Positions 36,104 to 44,644 of a stretch of DNA of 64,000 nt are shown piece after piece. Below the pieces are notes generated by a model. The model was not told the origin of the DNA, searched no databases, and saw nothing but the letters and a program-made list of their open reading frames with translations. The stretch covers positions 227,412-291,411 of the forward strand of contig MKTX01000015.1 in NCBI GenBank assembly GCA_001898465.1, given 5' to 3'. Source of the DNA: Sphingobacteriales bacterium 39-19. Lineage in GTDB: Bacteria > Bacteroidota > Bacteroidia > Chitinophagales > Chitinophagaceae. Position numbers and translations under genes: made by a program. How positions within the stretch are numbered: position 1 is the stretch's first letter; every line of letters starts with the position of its first letter.

Positions 36104-39100
36104 ATGAAATTTATCAATACAAAAAAAATGTGCAAGAGTACTGCTACCGGGTGGCTTCGCTACTTAACGGTATTCGTATTTACGCTTAGCATTGGGTTGG
36201 TCTCTTATGGCCAGGCGCCCATAAATGATGATCCTTGTGCGCCCACAGAACTTACGGTGGGTACCACTTGTGTGTATACATCGGGTACTACCTTAAATGC
36301 AACAATAACCCCCGGCACCCCGGCTCCCGGTTGTGCTAATTTCCAGGGGGGCGATGTGTGGTATTCGTTTGTAGCTCCTGCAGGCGGGTCTGTTATTATT
36401 AATACACAGGCCGGCGGAATGACGGATGGAGGAATGGCGCTGTTTGGAGGTGCAGATTGTAATACCCTTACTTTAATAGAATGTGATGATGATGATGGCC
36501 CCGGGTTAATGCCTATGATTGTTCGGAGTGGCCTAACCCCCGGCAATGTTTATTTTATTGCAGTGTGGGAATATGGTAATGATAACCCGGGTACTTTTGA
36601 TATTTGTATTTCTGTTCCACCACCACCGCCCGCTAATGATGATTGTGCGGGCGCTATTTCATTAACTGTGAACCCCGACCAGAATTGTGCAGTAATTACC
36701 CATGGTACTACAGAATCGGCTACACAAACTACGGGTGTACCGGCACCTACTTGCGGAGCAGCTGGTGTAAATGATGATGTATGGTATTCTTTTGTAGCCA
36801 CCGGCCCTGTTCATGTAGTTTCCTTATTAAATGTTGTGGGGTCTGTAACGGATATGGCCATGTCATTATATAGCGGAAATTGTACTGCTTTAACCCATAT
36901 GATATGTTCTGATCCCAATACCATGTCGATAGGCGGGCTTACTGCAGGTAATACTTATTATATAAGGGTGTGGACCTATACTTCCACCGCCGGAGCTTCG
37001 GCCAGTTTTGATATTTGTGTGGGTACACCACCGCCGCCACCAGCCAATGATGATTGTGCCGGTGCCGTTACCTTAACTGTGAATCCCGATTTGAATTGTG
37101 GGGTGGTAACTGCCGGTAGTACCATTTCAGCTACACAATCTACGGGTGTACCTGCACCTTCTTGTGCAGCCACCGGCGTAAATGATGATGTATGGTTTCA
37201 ATTTGTAGCTACCTCGCAACAGCATGTAATAAGCTTATTAAATGTAACCGGTGTAACTACCGATATGGCCATGAGTGTATATGGTGGCGCATCCTGCGGC
37301 TCCTTAACTCACCTGATGTGTTCTGATCCCAATACCATGACGGTAGGCGGGCTCACCATTGGCCAAACCTATTATGTACGGGTTTGGACCTATACATCTA
37401 CCTCTACATCTACTGCCAGCTTTAATATTTGTGTGGGTACACCACCGCCCCCACCTGCCAATGACAATCCATGTACAGCTACAGCATTAGAAGTACAAGC
37501 TACCTGTACCATGCAGACCTTTACTACTGCATCTGCAACCGGAACTACCGGGGTACCGGCACCGGGTTGTGCCAATTACCAGGGAGGTGATGTGTGGTTT
37601 AGTGTAGTAGTTCCTGCGGGCGGTACACTGGTTTTTGATACCCAGTCTGGTGTAATGACGGATGGCGGTATGGCTATTTATAGTGGTGCCGATTGTAATA
37701 ACCTTTCATTAATAGAATGTGATGATGATGATGGAGCTGGCCTAATGCCAAAAATTGTACGTACCGGTTTAACCCCTGGCTCTACTATTTGGATCCGGGT
37801 ATGGGAATATGGAAATGATAACCAGGGTACTTTTGGCCTTTGTGTAACCCTGCCACCACCGGCACCTGCAAATGATGAACCTTGTAATGCTACATTATTA
37901 GCAGCAAGCTACGGCTCTTGCAATAATCAAACCTTTACGGTAGCGGGTGCCTTACCCAGTGCAGGCATACCTGCACCCGGATGTGCCGGTAGTGTTTTTA
38001 AAGATGTATGGTTTAAAGCAGTTGTTCCCTGCGAAGGAAACCTGTCGATCACCACTTCAGCAGGCCAAATCACTGATGGCGGTATGGCTATTTACAGTGG
38101 CACCTGTGGTAATTTAAGTTTAATAGAATGTGATGATGATGATGGCCCGGGCGCTATGCCAGCGATCACCAGGAGTAACCTTACCCCCGGTGATACCATC
38201 TGGATCCGTTTTTGGGATTATGGCGGTAACGATGATGGTACGTTCCAAATATGTGTGGAAGTAAAAATGCCACCCATCATTTTACCGGCTCAACCTGCTT
38301 CTCCCACTTGTACGGTAGCACAACCTTCTTTCTGTACAAGTACGGTGCCTTATGTATTGCCAAATGTTTCCGGGCAAACGCCAACACAGGCGCCCGGTGG
38401 CGGTATTTATGGTTGCCTGTATTTGATTCCAAATCCTACCTACTATCAACTGCAAATACAAAATTCGGGAAGTATTGAACTTACCATTTCACAACAAAAT
38501 AATTCCGGCTCGGGTGTAGATGTGGATTTTGTGATTTGGGGTCCATTCAGTACACCATTAGCTTGTTCACAAATATCTGCTGCAAATATTGTGGATTGTA
38601 GTTACTCGGCCGATCCGGTTGAAGTCATTAATATACCCAATGCCGTGGCAGGGGAATACTATGTTTTACTGGTTACCAACTGGGGCAACCAGGCAGGTAC
38701 CATTACCTATCAGCAAACAGGGGGTACCGGTTCCAGTAACTGTTGTACATTAGATGCAGCGAATTCTGCACCGGTGGTTTGCCCCGGCGGCACTATAAAC
38801 TTTACTTCATCCCCGGTTGCCAATGCCACTTATTCATGGGTAGGGCCCAATTGTTTCTCATCTACTTTACAAAATCCAAATGGGGCGATAGCACCCAGTA
38901 CGCCGGGCCAATATGTATATACTGTAACAGCTTATACACCTACCGGCCAGGTATGTTCAGATACAACTATGGTAACAGTAGTTGCTCCACCCGATTTTGG
39001 CGCTGATTCTTCTGTAACAATTTGCCAGGGTAGTACCTTTGATTTAACCACATTGTACACTACTACCGGCCTCACCAGCAACTGGACTTTTGGTGGGTCT

Positions 39101-40189
39101 AATGTAAATAACCCGGCAGCCGTTTCAGCAGCAGGAACCTACCAGTTAGTAGGTATTAATGCTGCGGGTTGCAGCGATACGGTATTGGTAAATATTTCAA
39201 TTGACCAGGTGGCAGCAACCGCTCAAACTATACAGGGTAATTGCACCACTACGGGTACCATCACTGTAAATACAACATCTGGCATTTCTCCTTACTTGTA
39301 TGCTATAAGCAGTGCACCGGGTGAATATCAACCCGAAAATGTGTTTACACCCATCCCCGGAAATTATACCATTAGCGTAAAAGATTCTTTGGGCTGCTTG
39401 TTCTCACTGCCTGTTACATTAAGTTATACAAATAACCTGGTATTGGATGTAATGCCAGATACCATTGTTTGTAAAGGTGCGGCACCCGTTCAAATCAGGA
39501 CGAATAGCAATGCAACCGGCTTTAGCTGGACTCCTGCAGCCGGGTTAAGTGATGCCAATATTGCAAACCCGGTTTATACACCGGGCGACCTGGGAACATA
39601 CAAATACGTAGTTACCGGAACGCTGGGTGTTTGTTCTTTACAAGATAGCATCAGCTTTACCGTATTTACAGGGGTTACCGTAAATGCCGGCCCGGATATT
39701 ACATTGGTAAACCAGGAAACAGTACAAATACATGGTACGGCAGTAAATGCAGCTTCTGTATTGTGGACACCTGCTACCAGCCTGAGTTCTGCAACGGTAT
39801 TAAACCCCAATGTGAGAGGCGATAATATCGGAACATTTGTGTACACACTTACCGGTACCAGCCCCGAAGGTTGTACTGCCAGCGACGAAATGACCGTAAC
39901 CGTTATTCCATATTGTGTAAAAGTGAAAAATGCATTTACACCCAATGGTGATGGTAAAAACGATTACTGGCAAGTGTATGATAATATTGAATGTATTAAA
40001 AACGTAAAAGTGCACGTGTACAACCGCTATGGCGGTAAAGTATTTGAATCCAGGGATTACCGAAACGACTGGAATGGAACCTATAAAGGGAAACCAGTTC
40101 CGGATGGTACTTACTATGGTGTGGTTGAATTCTCACTCATCAATGGAAGGGTGTTTACTGTAAAAACAGATCTTACCATCCTGAGATAA
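36104..40189 (+). CDS. Large T9SS-exported modular surface protein (type B sorting domain)
   Basis: A 1361-residue protein with a signal peptide ending LVSYGQAP. Residues about 40-720 contain five related modules of about 135 residues, each starting NDxPC/NDDCAGA, with GGDVWYSFVAP-type cores; three carry an Asp-rich loop (ECDDDDGPG or ECDDDDGAG) that might bind calcium. Residues about 740-880 hold another beta-sandwich, followed by Ig/PKD-like repeats and a C-terminal gliding-motility/CHU_C type B sorting domain (NAFTPNGDGKNDYWQV...YNRYGGKVFES). Probably a cell-surface or adhesin-like filament protein exported with the upstream PorP-like protein. Modules 2 and 3 are very similar in DNA, a sign of recent duplication. 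Confidence 0.9.
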   Translation: MKFINTKKMCKSTATGWLRYLTVFVFTLSIGLVSYGQAPINDDPCAPTELTVGTTCVYTSGTTLNATITPGTPAPGCANFQGGDVWYSFVAPAGGSVIINTQAGGMTDGGMALFGGADCNTLTLIECDDDDGPGLMPMIVRSGLTPGNVYFIAVWEYGNDNPGTFDICISVPPPPPANDDCAGAISLTVNPDQNCAVITHGTTESATQTTGVPAPTCGAAGVNDDVWYSFVATGPVHVVSLLNVVGSVTDMAMSLYSGNCTALTHMICSDPNTMSIGGLTAGNTYYIRVWTYTSTAGASASFDICVGTPPPPPANDDCAGAVTLTVNPDLNCGVVTAGSTISATQSTGVPAPSCAATGVNDDVWFQFVATSQQHVISLLNVTGVTTDMAMSVYGGASCGSLTHLMCSDPNTMTVGGLTIGQTYYVRVWTYTSTSTSTASFNICVGTPPPPPANDNPCTATALEVQATCTMQTFTTASATGTTGVPAPGCANYQGGDVWFSVVVPAGGTLVFDTQSGVMTDGGMAIYSGADCNNLSLIECDDDDGAGLMPKIVRTGLTPGSTIWIRVWEYGNDNQGTFGLCVTLPPPAPANDEPCNATLLAASYGSCNNQTFTVAGALPSAGIPAPGCAGSVFKDVWFKAVVPCEGNLSITTSAGQITDGGMAIYSGTCGNLSLIECDDDDGPGAMPAITRSNLTPGDTIWIRFWDYGGNDDGTFQICVEVKMPPIILPAQPASPTCTVAQPSFCTSTVPYVLPNVSGQTPTQAPGGGIYGCLYLIPNPTYYQLQIQNSGSIELTISQQNNSGSGVDVDFVIWGPFSTPLACSQISAANIVDCSYSADPVEVINIPNAVAGEYYVLLVTNWGNQAGTITYQQTGGTGSSNCCTLDAANSAPVVCPGGTINFTSSPVANATYSWVGPNCFSSTLQNPNGAIAPSTPGQYVYTVTAYTPTGQVCSDTTMVTVVAPPDFGADSSVTICQGSTFDLTTLYTTTGLTSNWTFGGSNVNNPAAVSAAGTYQLVGINAAGCSDTVLVNISIDQVAATAQTIQGNCTTTGTITVNTTSGISPYLYAISSAPGEYQPENVFTPIPGNYTISVKDSLGCLFSLPVTLSYTNNLVLDVMPDTIVCKGAAPVQIRTNSNATGFSWTPAAGLSDANIANPVYTPGDLGTYKYVVTGTLGVCSLQDSISFTVFTGVTVNAGPDITLVNQETVQIHGTAVNAASVLWTPATSLSSATVLNPNVRGDNIGTFVYTLTGTSPEGCTASDEMTVTVIPYCVKVKNAFTPNGDGKNDYWQVYDNIECIKNVKVHVYNRYGGKVFESRDYRNDWNGTYKGKPVPDGTYYGVVEFSLINGRVFTVKTDLTILR

Positions 40190-40211
40190 TTATTTTAAAA
40201 TCTTAAAATAC

Positions 40212-40238
40212 AGCCTCCCTTTTAAGGGAGGCTTTTTT
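40212..40238 (+). terminator. Terminator after the large surface protein gene
   Basis: Stem GCCTCCCTT / AAGGGAGGC with a 2-base loop, followed by six Ts, 23 bases after the stop. Confidence 0.9.
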
Positions 40239-40268
40239 GTTTATTATATTTGCTTAAATACAAATGGG

Positions 40269-40592
40269 GTGGATATAGAAACATTAAGAAATTATGCCCT
40301 GTCGAAACCGGGAACCGAAGAAAGTTTTCCTTTTGGAAACGACACGCTGGTATTTAAAGTGCAGGGAAAAATTTTCCTCTTGCTTCCTTTAGATGCAGCA
40401 GAAATAAAAATGAATGTAAAATGCAACCCCGAACTGGCGGTTGAGTTAAGGGCACAATATCCCGAAAATGTATTACCGGGATATCATATGAATAAAAAGC
40501 ATTGGAACACAATCATCATCAATAACCAACTAAAACAATCATTTGTTTATAACATGATTGATGAAAGTTATAAATTGGTAGCAAAAAAATAA
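40269..40592 (+). CDS. MmcQ/YjbR-family protein
   Basis: A 107-residue protein starting at GTG (an upstream ATG at 40264 meets a stop within five codons). It matches the MmcQ/YjbR (CyaY-like fold) family: LRNYALSKPGTEESFPFGNDTLVFKVQGKIF, and HMNKKHWNTIIIN. These small proteins are annotated as DNA-binding or unknown. Followed three bases later by a DUF4230 gene, so the two are likely co-transcribed. Confidence 0.88.
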   Translation: MDIETLRNYALSKPGTEESFPFGNDTLVFKVQGKIFLLLPLDAAEIKMNVKCNPELAVELRAQYPENVLPGYHMNKKHWNTIIINNQLKQSFVYNMIDESYKLVAKK

Positions 40593-40594
40593 AA

Positions 40595-41206
40595 ATGCGT
40601 TCAGCCAATAAATTAATCGCCTTTATTGTACTCCTGCTGGTGATAGCTGTGTTTATGCTGGGACGTGAAATGGGTAGCAAAAAAGTAAAAACTACCATTG
40701 TAAATAATACCAGTATGATCAAAGAAATTGCGGAATTGGCCGCTTTGAATGTGCAGGGGTTCAGTACCATAAAAGTAACGAATAAAGAAAGTTCCGGCAG
40801 CATGTACGGCGATTTGAAAAATGCATTGGCAGAAAAAACAATCCATATTACGGTTCCATATGAAGCGAAGTATGGGGTAGATATGAGCCATCAATTATTG
40901 AATATAGATACCCGGGCCGGAACCGTAAAAATATATTTACCTGCCGTTAAATTACTCAGTTTTCAATTAAAACTCGACCAGGTAGATGCCCTTTCAAAAA
41001 CCGGTTTCTTTTACACAGCCAGTATTGAAGATTATGTACAAGTGCAGCAAAGCCTGTATAAAGCCACCCTGCAAAATTTACAAGAGAATGAAGCAAATAA
41101 AAAATTAGCCGAAGACCATATTGCATTTATTTTAAAAAAATATTACGAACCGCTAAACCTGAAAGTAACCTGCGTTTTTGAAACGGCTAAAGCGCCATTA
41201 CCCTGA
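40595..41206 (+). CDS. DUF4230 membrane-anchored protein
   Basis: A 203-residue protein with one N-terminal membrane segment (LIAFIVLLLVIAVFMLG) followed by a DUF4230 domain: MIKEIAELAALNVQGFSTIKV, ITVPYEAKYGVDMSHQLLNI, KIYLPAVKLLSFQLKLDQ. Function unknown; members are exported to the envelope. Convergent with the hydroxyacyl-CoA dehydrogenase gene, five bases apart. Confidence 0.85.
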   Translation: MRSANKLIAFIVLLLVIAVFMLGREMGSKKVKTTIVNNTSMIKEIAELAALNVQGFSTIKVTNKESSGSMYGDLKNALAEKTIHITVPYEAKYGVDMSHQLLNIDTRAGTVKIYLPAVKLLSFQLKLDQVDALSKTGFFYTASIEDYVQVQQSLYKATLQNLQENEANKKLAEDHIAFILKKYYEPLNLKVTCVFETAKAPLP

Positions 41207-41211
41207 TTGTA

Positions 41212-42111
41212 TTATTTTGTAAAACTTGCGCTTACCACTAAATCTTTACTACCTGCTGTATACGTATAAAATCCTTCACCCGATTTTACACCCAATTTAC
41301 CTGCATTTACCATATTTACCAGTAAGGGGCAAGGGGCATATTTAGGATTTCCAAAACCATCCTGTAAAACTTTTAAGATACTGTAACAAACATCCAGCCC
41401 AATAAAATCGGCCAGTTGCAATGGCCCCATTGGGTGGCTCATACCTAGTTTCATTACGGTATCAATTTCAGGTACAGCAGCCACACCTTCATATAAACTA
41501 TAAATTGCTTCATTAATCATGGGCATTAAAATACGGTTGGCCACAAAACCGGGGTAATCATTCACACTGCAGGGAATTTTGCCCAGTGTTTTGCTTAACT
41601 CCACAATTACTTCGGTAACATCCTTTTTGGTAGCATACCCGTTTATAATTTCTACCAGTTTCATTACCGGTACCGGGTTCATAAAGTGCATGCCAATTAC
41701 CATTTCGGGACGTTTGGTGGCAGCAGCAATTTTTGTAATGGAGATAGAAGAAGTGTTGGTAGCTAAAATACAATGTGCAGGTGCCAGCTCATCAACCTGC
41801 TTAAATATTTTTAATTTCAGATCGGTGTTTTCAGTAGCGGCTTCCACTACCAGGTCGGCATCCTGTATGCCCGCTGCCACATCCGTGTAAGTTACAATTT
41901 GAGCTAAGGCATTGTTTTTTTGTTCTTCAGTAAGCGAACCTTTGGCAATTTGCCGGTCAAAATTTTTTGCCAGGGTAGCCAGCGCTTTTTTAAGCTGGTC
42001 AGCATTTACATCTACCAGGTTTACTTTAAAACCACTTTGTGCAAATACATGGGCGATCCCATTGCCCATGGTGCCGGCACCAATTACTGAAACATTCTTT
42101 ATGTTCATCAT
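41212..42111 (-). CDS. 3-hydroxybutyryl-CoA dehydrogenase-like enzyme
   Basis: A 299-residue NAD-dependent 3-hydroxyacyl-CoA dehydrogenase. NAD motif VSVIGAGTMGNGIAHVFAQSG; catalytic region LATNTSSISITKIA, GMHFMNPVPVMKLVEII; C-terminal MGPLQLADFIGLDVCYSIL. It oxidises 3-hydroxyacyl-CoA (or runs the reverse) in short-chain acyl-CoA metabolism. Either of the first two Met codons may start. Directly downstream of the acyl-CoA dehydrogenase (31-base gap), so the two are probably one operon. Confidence 0.95.
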   Translation of the reverse strand: MMNIKNVSVIGAGTMGNGIAHVFAQSGFKVNLVDVNADQLKKALATLAKNFDRQIAKGSLTEEQKNNALAQIVTYTDVAAGIQDADLVVEAATENTDLKLKIFKQVDELAPAHCILATNTSSISITKIAAATKRPEMVIGMHFMNPVPVMKLVEIINGYATKKDVTEVIVELSKTLGKIPCSVNDYPGFVANRILMPMINEAIYSLYEGVAAVPEIDTVMKLGMSHPMGPLQLADFIGLDVCYSILKVLQDGFGNPKYAPCPLLVNMVNAGKLGVKSGEGFYTYTAGSKDLVVSASFTK

Positions 42112-42142
42112 ACCCTTTGTTTATAAATAAAATAATTTGCTT

Positions 42143-43327
42143 TTATTTAAAAGCATTAAAGCCGGTAACATCCATACCGGTGATCAGTAAATGAATATCA
42201 TGAGTGCCTTCGTAAGTGATCACACTTTCTAAGTTCATCATGTGGCGCATTACCGGGTATTCCCCGGTAATACCCATTCCGCCTAGCATTTGGCGGGCAT
42301 CACGGCATATTTGAGTAGCCACCTCACAGGCATTTCTTTTTGCCATACTCACTTGCTGGGGAGTAACTTTTCCTTCATTCATCAAAACACCCAGCCTCCA
42401 GTTAAGCAATTGGGCCTTGGTGATTTCTGTAATCATTTCAGCCAGTTTTTTTTGCTGCAGCTGAAAGCCGCCGATCGGTTTGCCAAATTGCACCCTTTCT
42501 TTACTATATTCCAAAGCGGTATGATAGCAATCCATAGCAGCGCCAATGGCGCCCCAGGCTATACCATAGCGGGCCTTGGTGAGGCAACCCAATGGGCCTT
42601 TGAGTCCTTTTACATTTGGAAAAATATTTTCTTTAGGAACTTTTACCTGGTCAAAAACCAACTCGCCGGTAGCGCTGGCCCGCAGGCTCCATTTACCATG
42701 GGTAGTAGGGGTACTAAATCCTTCCATCCCTCTTTCTACCAGCAGGCCCTTTATGTCGCCCGCCTCATCTTTGGCCCATACAACTGCAATTTGTGAAAAA
42801 GGCGCATTGCTGATCCACATTTTGGCGCCATTTAAAATTACATGGTCACCGGCATCTTTTATGTTGGTGAGCATACTGCTGGGATCGCTGCCATGGTTGG
42901 GTTCGGTTAATCCAAAACAACCCAGCCATTCGCCGCTTGCCAGTTTGGGCAAATATTTATTTCTTTGTTCTTCGCTGCCATATTGGTAAATCGGGAACAT
43001 TACTAAAGAACCCTGCACACTGGCTGTACTGCGTACACCGCTATCGCCTCTTTCCAGCTCCTGCATCATGAGGCCGTAAGAGATATAATCTAATCCGCCG
43101 CCCCCATATTTCTCGGGAATCGTAGGCCCAAAGCAACCCAGTTCACCTAATTGTTTTACTATTTGTTGCGGAAATTCGGCTTTTTGGGCAAAATCTTCAA
43201 TGATGGGTGAGATTTCTCTCTTCACATAATTACGTACGGTTTCCCTAATGAGTTTATGCTCATCGGTGAGCAATTCATCTACATTAAAATAATCCGGGCT
43301 AATAAAATTGTCTGTTTTGGCTGCCAT
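42143..43327 (-). CDS. Acyl-CoA dehydrogenase, glutaryl-CoA dehydrogenase-like
   Basis: A 394-residue FAD-dependent acyl-CoA dehydrogenase. Motifs point to the glutaryl-CoA subgroup: STASVQGSLVMFPIYQYGSEEQ, GCFGLTEPNHGSDPSSM and the catalytic-Glu end YEGTHDIHLLITG. It would form crotonyl-CoA from glutaryl-CoA, consistent with the linked 3-hydroxyacyl-CoA dehydrogenase acting next, but general acyl-CoA specificity cannot be excluded. Confidence 0.92.
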   Translation of the reverse strand: MAAKTDNFISPDYFNVDELLTDEHKLIRETVRNYVKREISPIIEDFAQKAEFPQQIVKQLGELGCFGPTIPEKYGGGGLDYISYGLMMQELERGDSGVRSTASVQGSLVMFPIYQYGSEEQRNKYLPKLASGEWLGCFGLTEPNHGSDPSSMLTNIKDAGDHVILNGAKMWISNAPFSQIAVVWAKDEAGDIKGLLVERGMEGFSTPTTHGKWSLRASATGELVFDQVKVPKENIFPNVKGLKGPLGCLTKARYGIAWGAIGAAMDCYHTALEYSKERVQFGKPIGGFQLQQKKLAEMITEITKAQLLNWRLGVLMNEGKVTPQQVSMAKRNACEVATQICRDARQMLGGMGITGEYPVMRHMMNLESVITYEGTHDIHLLITGMDVTGFNAFK

Positions 43328-43381
43328 TTTTTAGTTTAATTGGTTATGGGCCCGGCGCCTTATTGCTGATCAGCTTCACAG

Positions 43382-43406
43382 GCGTCGCACTCTTGTACTT
43401 TACAAT
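43382..43406. repeat. Intergenic repeat copy 2 (GCGTCGCAC core)
   Basis: GCGTCGCACTCTTGTACT matches the copy at 19456 (17 of 18). It then continues into TTGTA-CTT-TACAA, a short inverted repeat in the same position as the 14-bp palindrome of copy 1. Lies in the 294-base gap before the GDSL gene. Confidence 0.5.
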
Positions 43407-43621
43407 CTTCATTCGGCCATTCAAGGTCTTATTGATCCGGCAAAGATAGGGCTGCCCGGCATGAATAAAAAATTATGAAAACCAAAAATGTATCCGGGAA
43501 GATATTGCTGTTTTACCAATACCTTTACAGCAAGACATACCCGGCCCCGCCCGTTGTTTCATAACCTAATAGATTGTAGTTTTGGAGTAGGGGGCCCGGT
43601 ACCATGATGGCCCTGTAAAAA

Positions 43622-44233
43622 ATGGATACATCAATTAAAGCAAAAACATATTTAGCCCTTGGCGATAGTTATACCATAGGAGAACAAGTAGCCTTGCATG
43701 AAAGTTTTCCTTACCAATGGGTACAACTTTTCAGAAATGAAAATGTTTCATTTGCGGCAGCCGAAATTATCGCTAAAACGGGCTGGACTACCGGCGAATT
43801 ATTGAGCCAGCTGGAAAAAATAAAATTGCAACCCGTTTACCACTTTGTAAGTTTACTCATTGGCGTAAATAATCAATACAGGGGCCAGGAAATAGCTTTA
43901 TTTCAAAAAGAGTTTAAGCTACTATTGCATAAAGCAATTGAATTTTCAGGAGGCCACCCGGATCATGTTTTTGTGCTCAGCATCCCCGATTGGGGGGTGA
44001 CGCCCTTTGCCTCGGGCAGAAACCGGGCAGAAATTGAAAAAGAAATAGATGCTTATAATCTAATTTGTAAAGAGCAAGCCTTGCAATCAGGCGCTCACTT
44101 TTTAAATATCACATCGGCACAAAGGATAAATAGCCTGTCGGCAGCAGGCTTAGCCCCCGACGGGCTGCATCCGTCTGCAGCCGAATATCATGAGTGGGCA
44201 ACAAAATTATTTCAGTTGGCCAAGACCCTGTAA
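43622..44233 (+). CDS. SGNH/GDSL hydrolase
   Basis: A 203-residue hydrolase with the catalytic serine in block I (TYLALGDSYTIGEQ), the block III region SLLIGVNNQYRG (Asn/Gly oxyanion) and the Asp-x-x-His end DGLHPSAAEYHEWA. Likely an esterase or lipase; substrate unknown. No obvious signal peptide, so probably cytosolic. Monocistronic. Confidence 0.9.
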   Translation: MDTSIKAKTYLALGDSYTIGEQVALHESFPYQWVQLFRNENVSFAAAEIIAKTGWTTGELLSQLEKIKLQPVYHFVSLLIGVNNQYRGQEIALFQKEFKLLLHKAIEFSGGHPDHVFVLSIPDWGVTPFASGRNRAEIEKEIDAYNLICKEQALQSGAHFLNITSAQRINSLSAAGLAPDGLHPSAAEYHEWATKLFQLAKTL

Positions 44234-44644
44234 ATAATTTTTATTTAGCTATTAGGAAATTTATTTGAATGTGATATAATAAGTTATTACAGAATTTTAC
44301 TTTTTCATATGAATCTGTAAGTTTTTAATGAATAATCATATTACTGAAAGTATCAAGGTGAGAATATCTTTATTTCCTGTTACCGTCTCCCGCCGGTATA
44401 TCGGGAGTTATAGAAACCTAACACCCTTTCTCTTTGTTTATTGTATATTAAAAACCTGCCCCAAATTTTATTCTTTTAGAGAGAAATAAGGATTTATTTG
44501 TCCTTATATGCCTGGGCCTCAAACACCTGCTGGCCGGTTTTATAAACCGGCTAACTTATGCCTGTAAATGTTTACAGGGAAGCTGCCTTTTTTATTTTGA
44601 AATGATACTTAAAAGATTAATATTTGTTTACCAAAATTAATTTT
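44234..44644. other. 411-bp intergenic region with two adjacent hairpins
   Basis: No gene was found. It contains CTCCCG/CGGGAG with a 9-base loop (about 44388-44408), then a near-palindrome GCCGGTTT-TAT-AAACCGGC (44533-44551) and, nine bases on, CCTGTAAA-TG-TTTACAGG (44561-44578). Only the last two are close to the transglutaminase gene. Confidence 0.55.

Noticed and set aside
36205-37575. Minus-strand ORFs of 61-113 aa in the large surface protein gene
   Set aside because: They arise from the repeated modules on the other strand; their sequences repeat in step with the modules.
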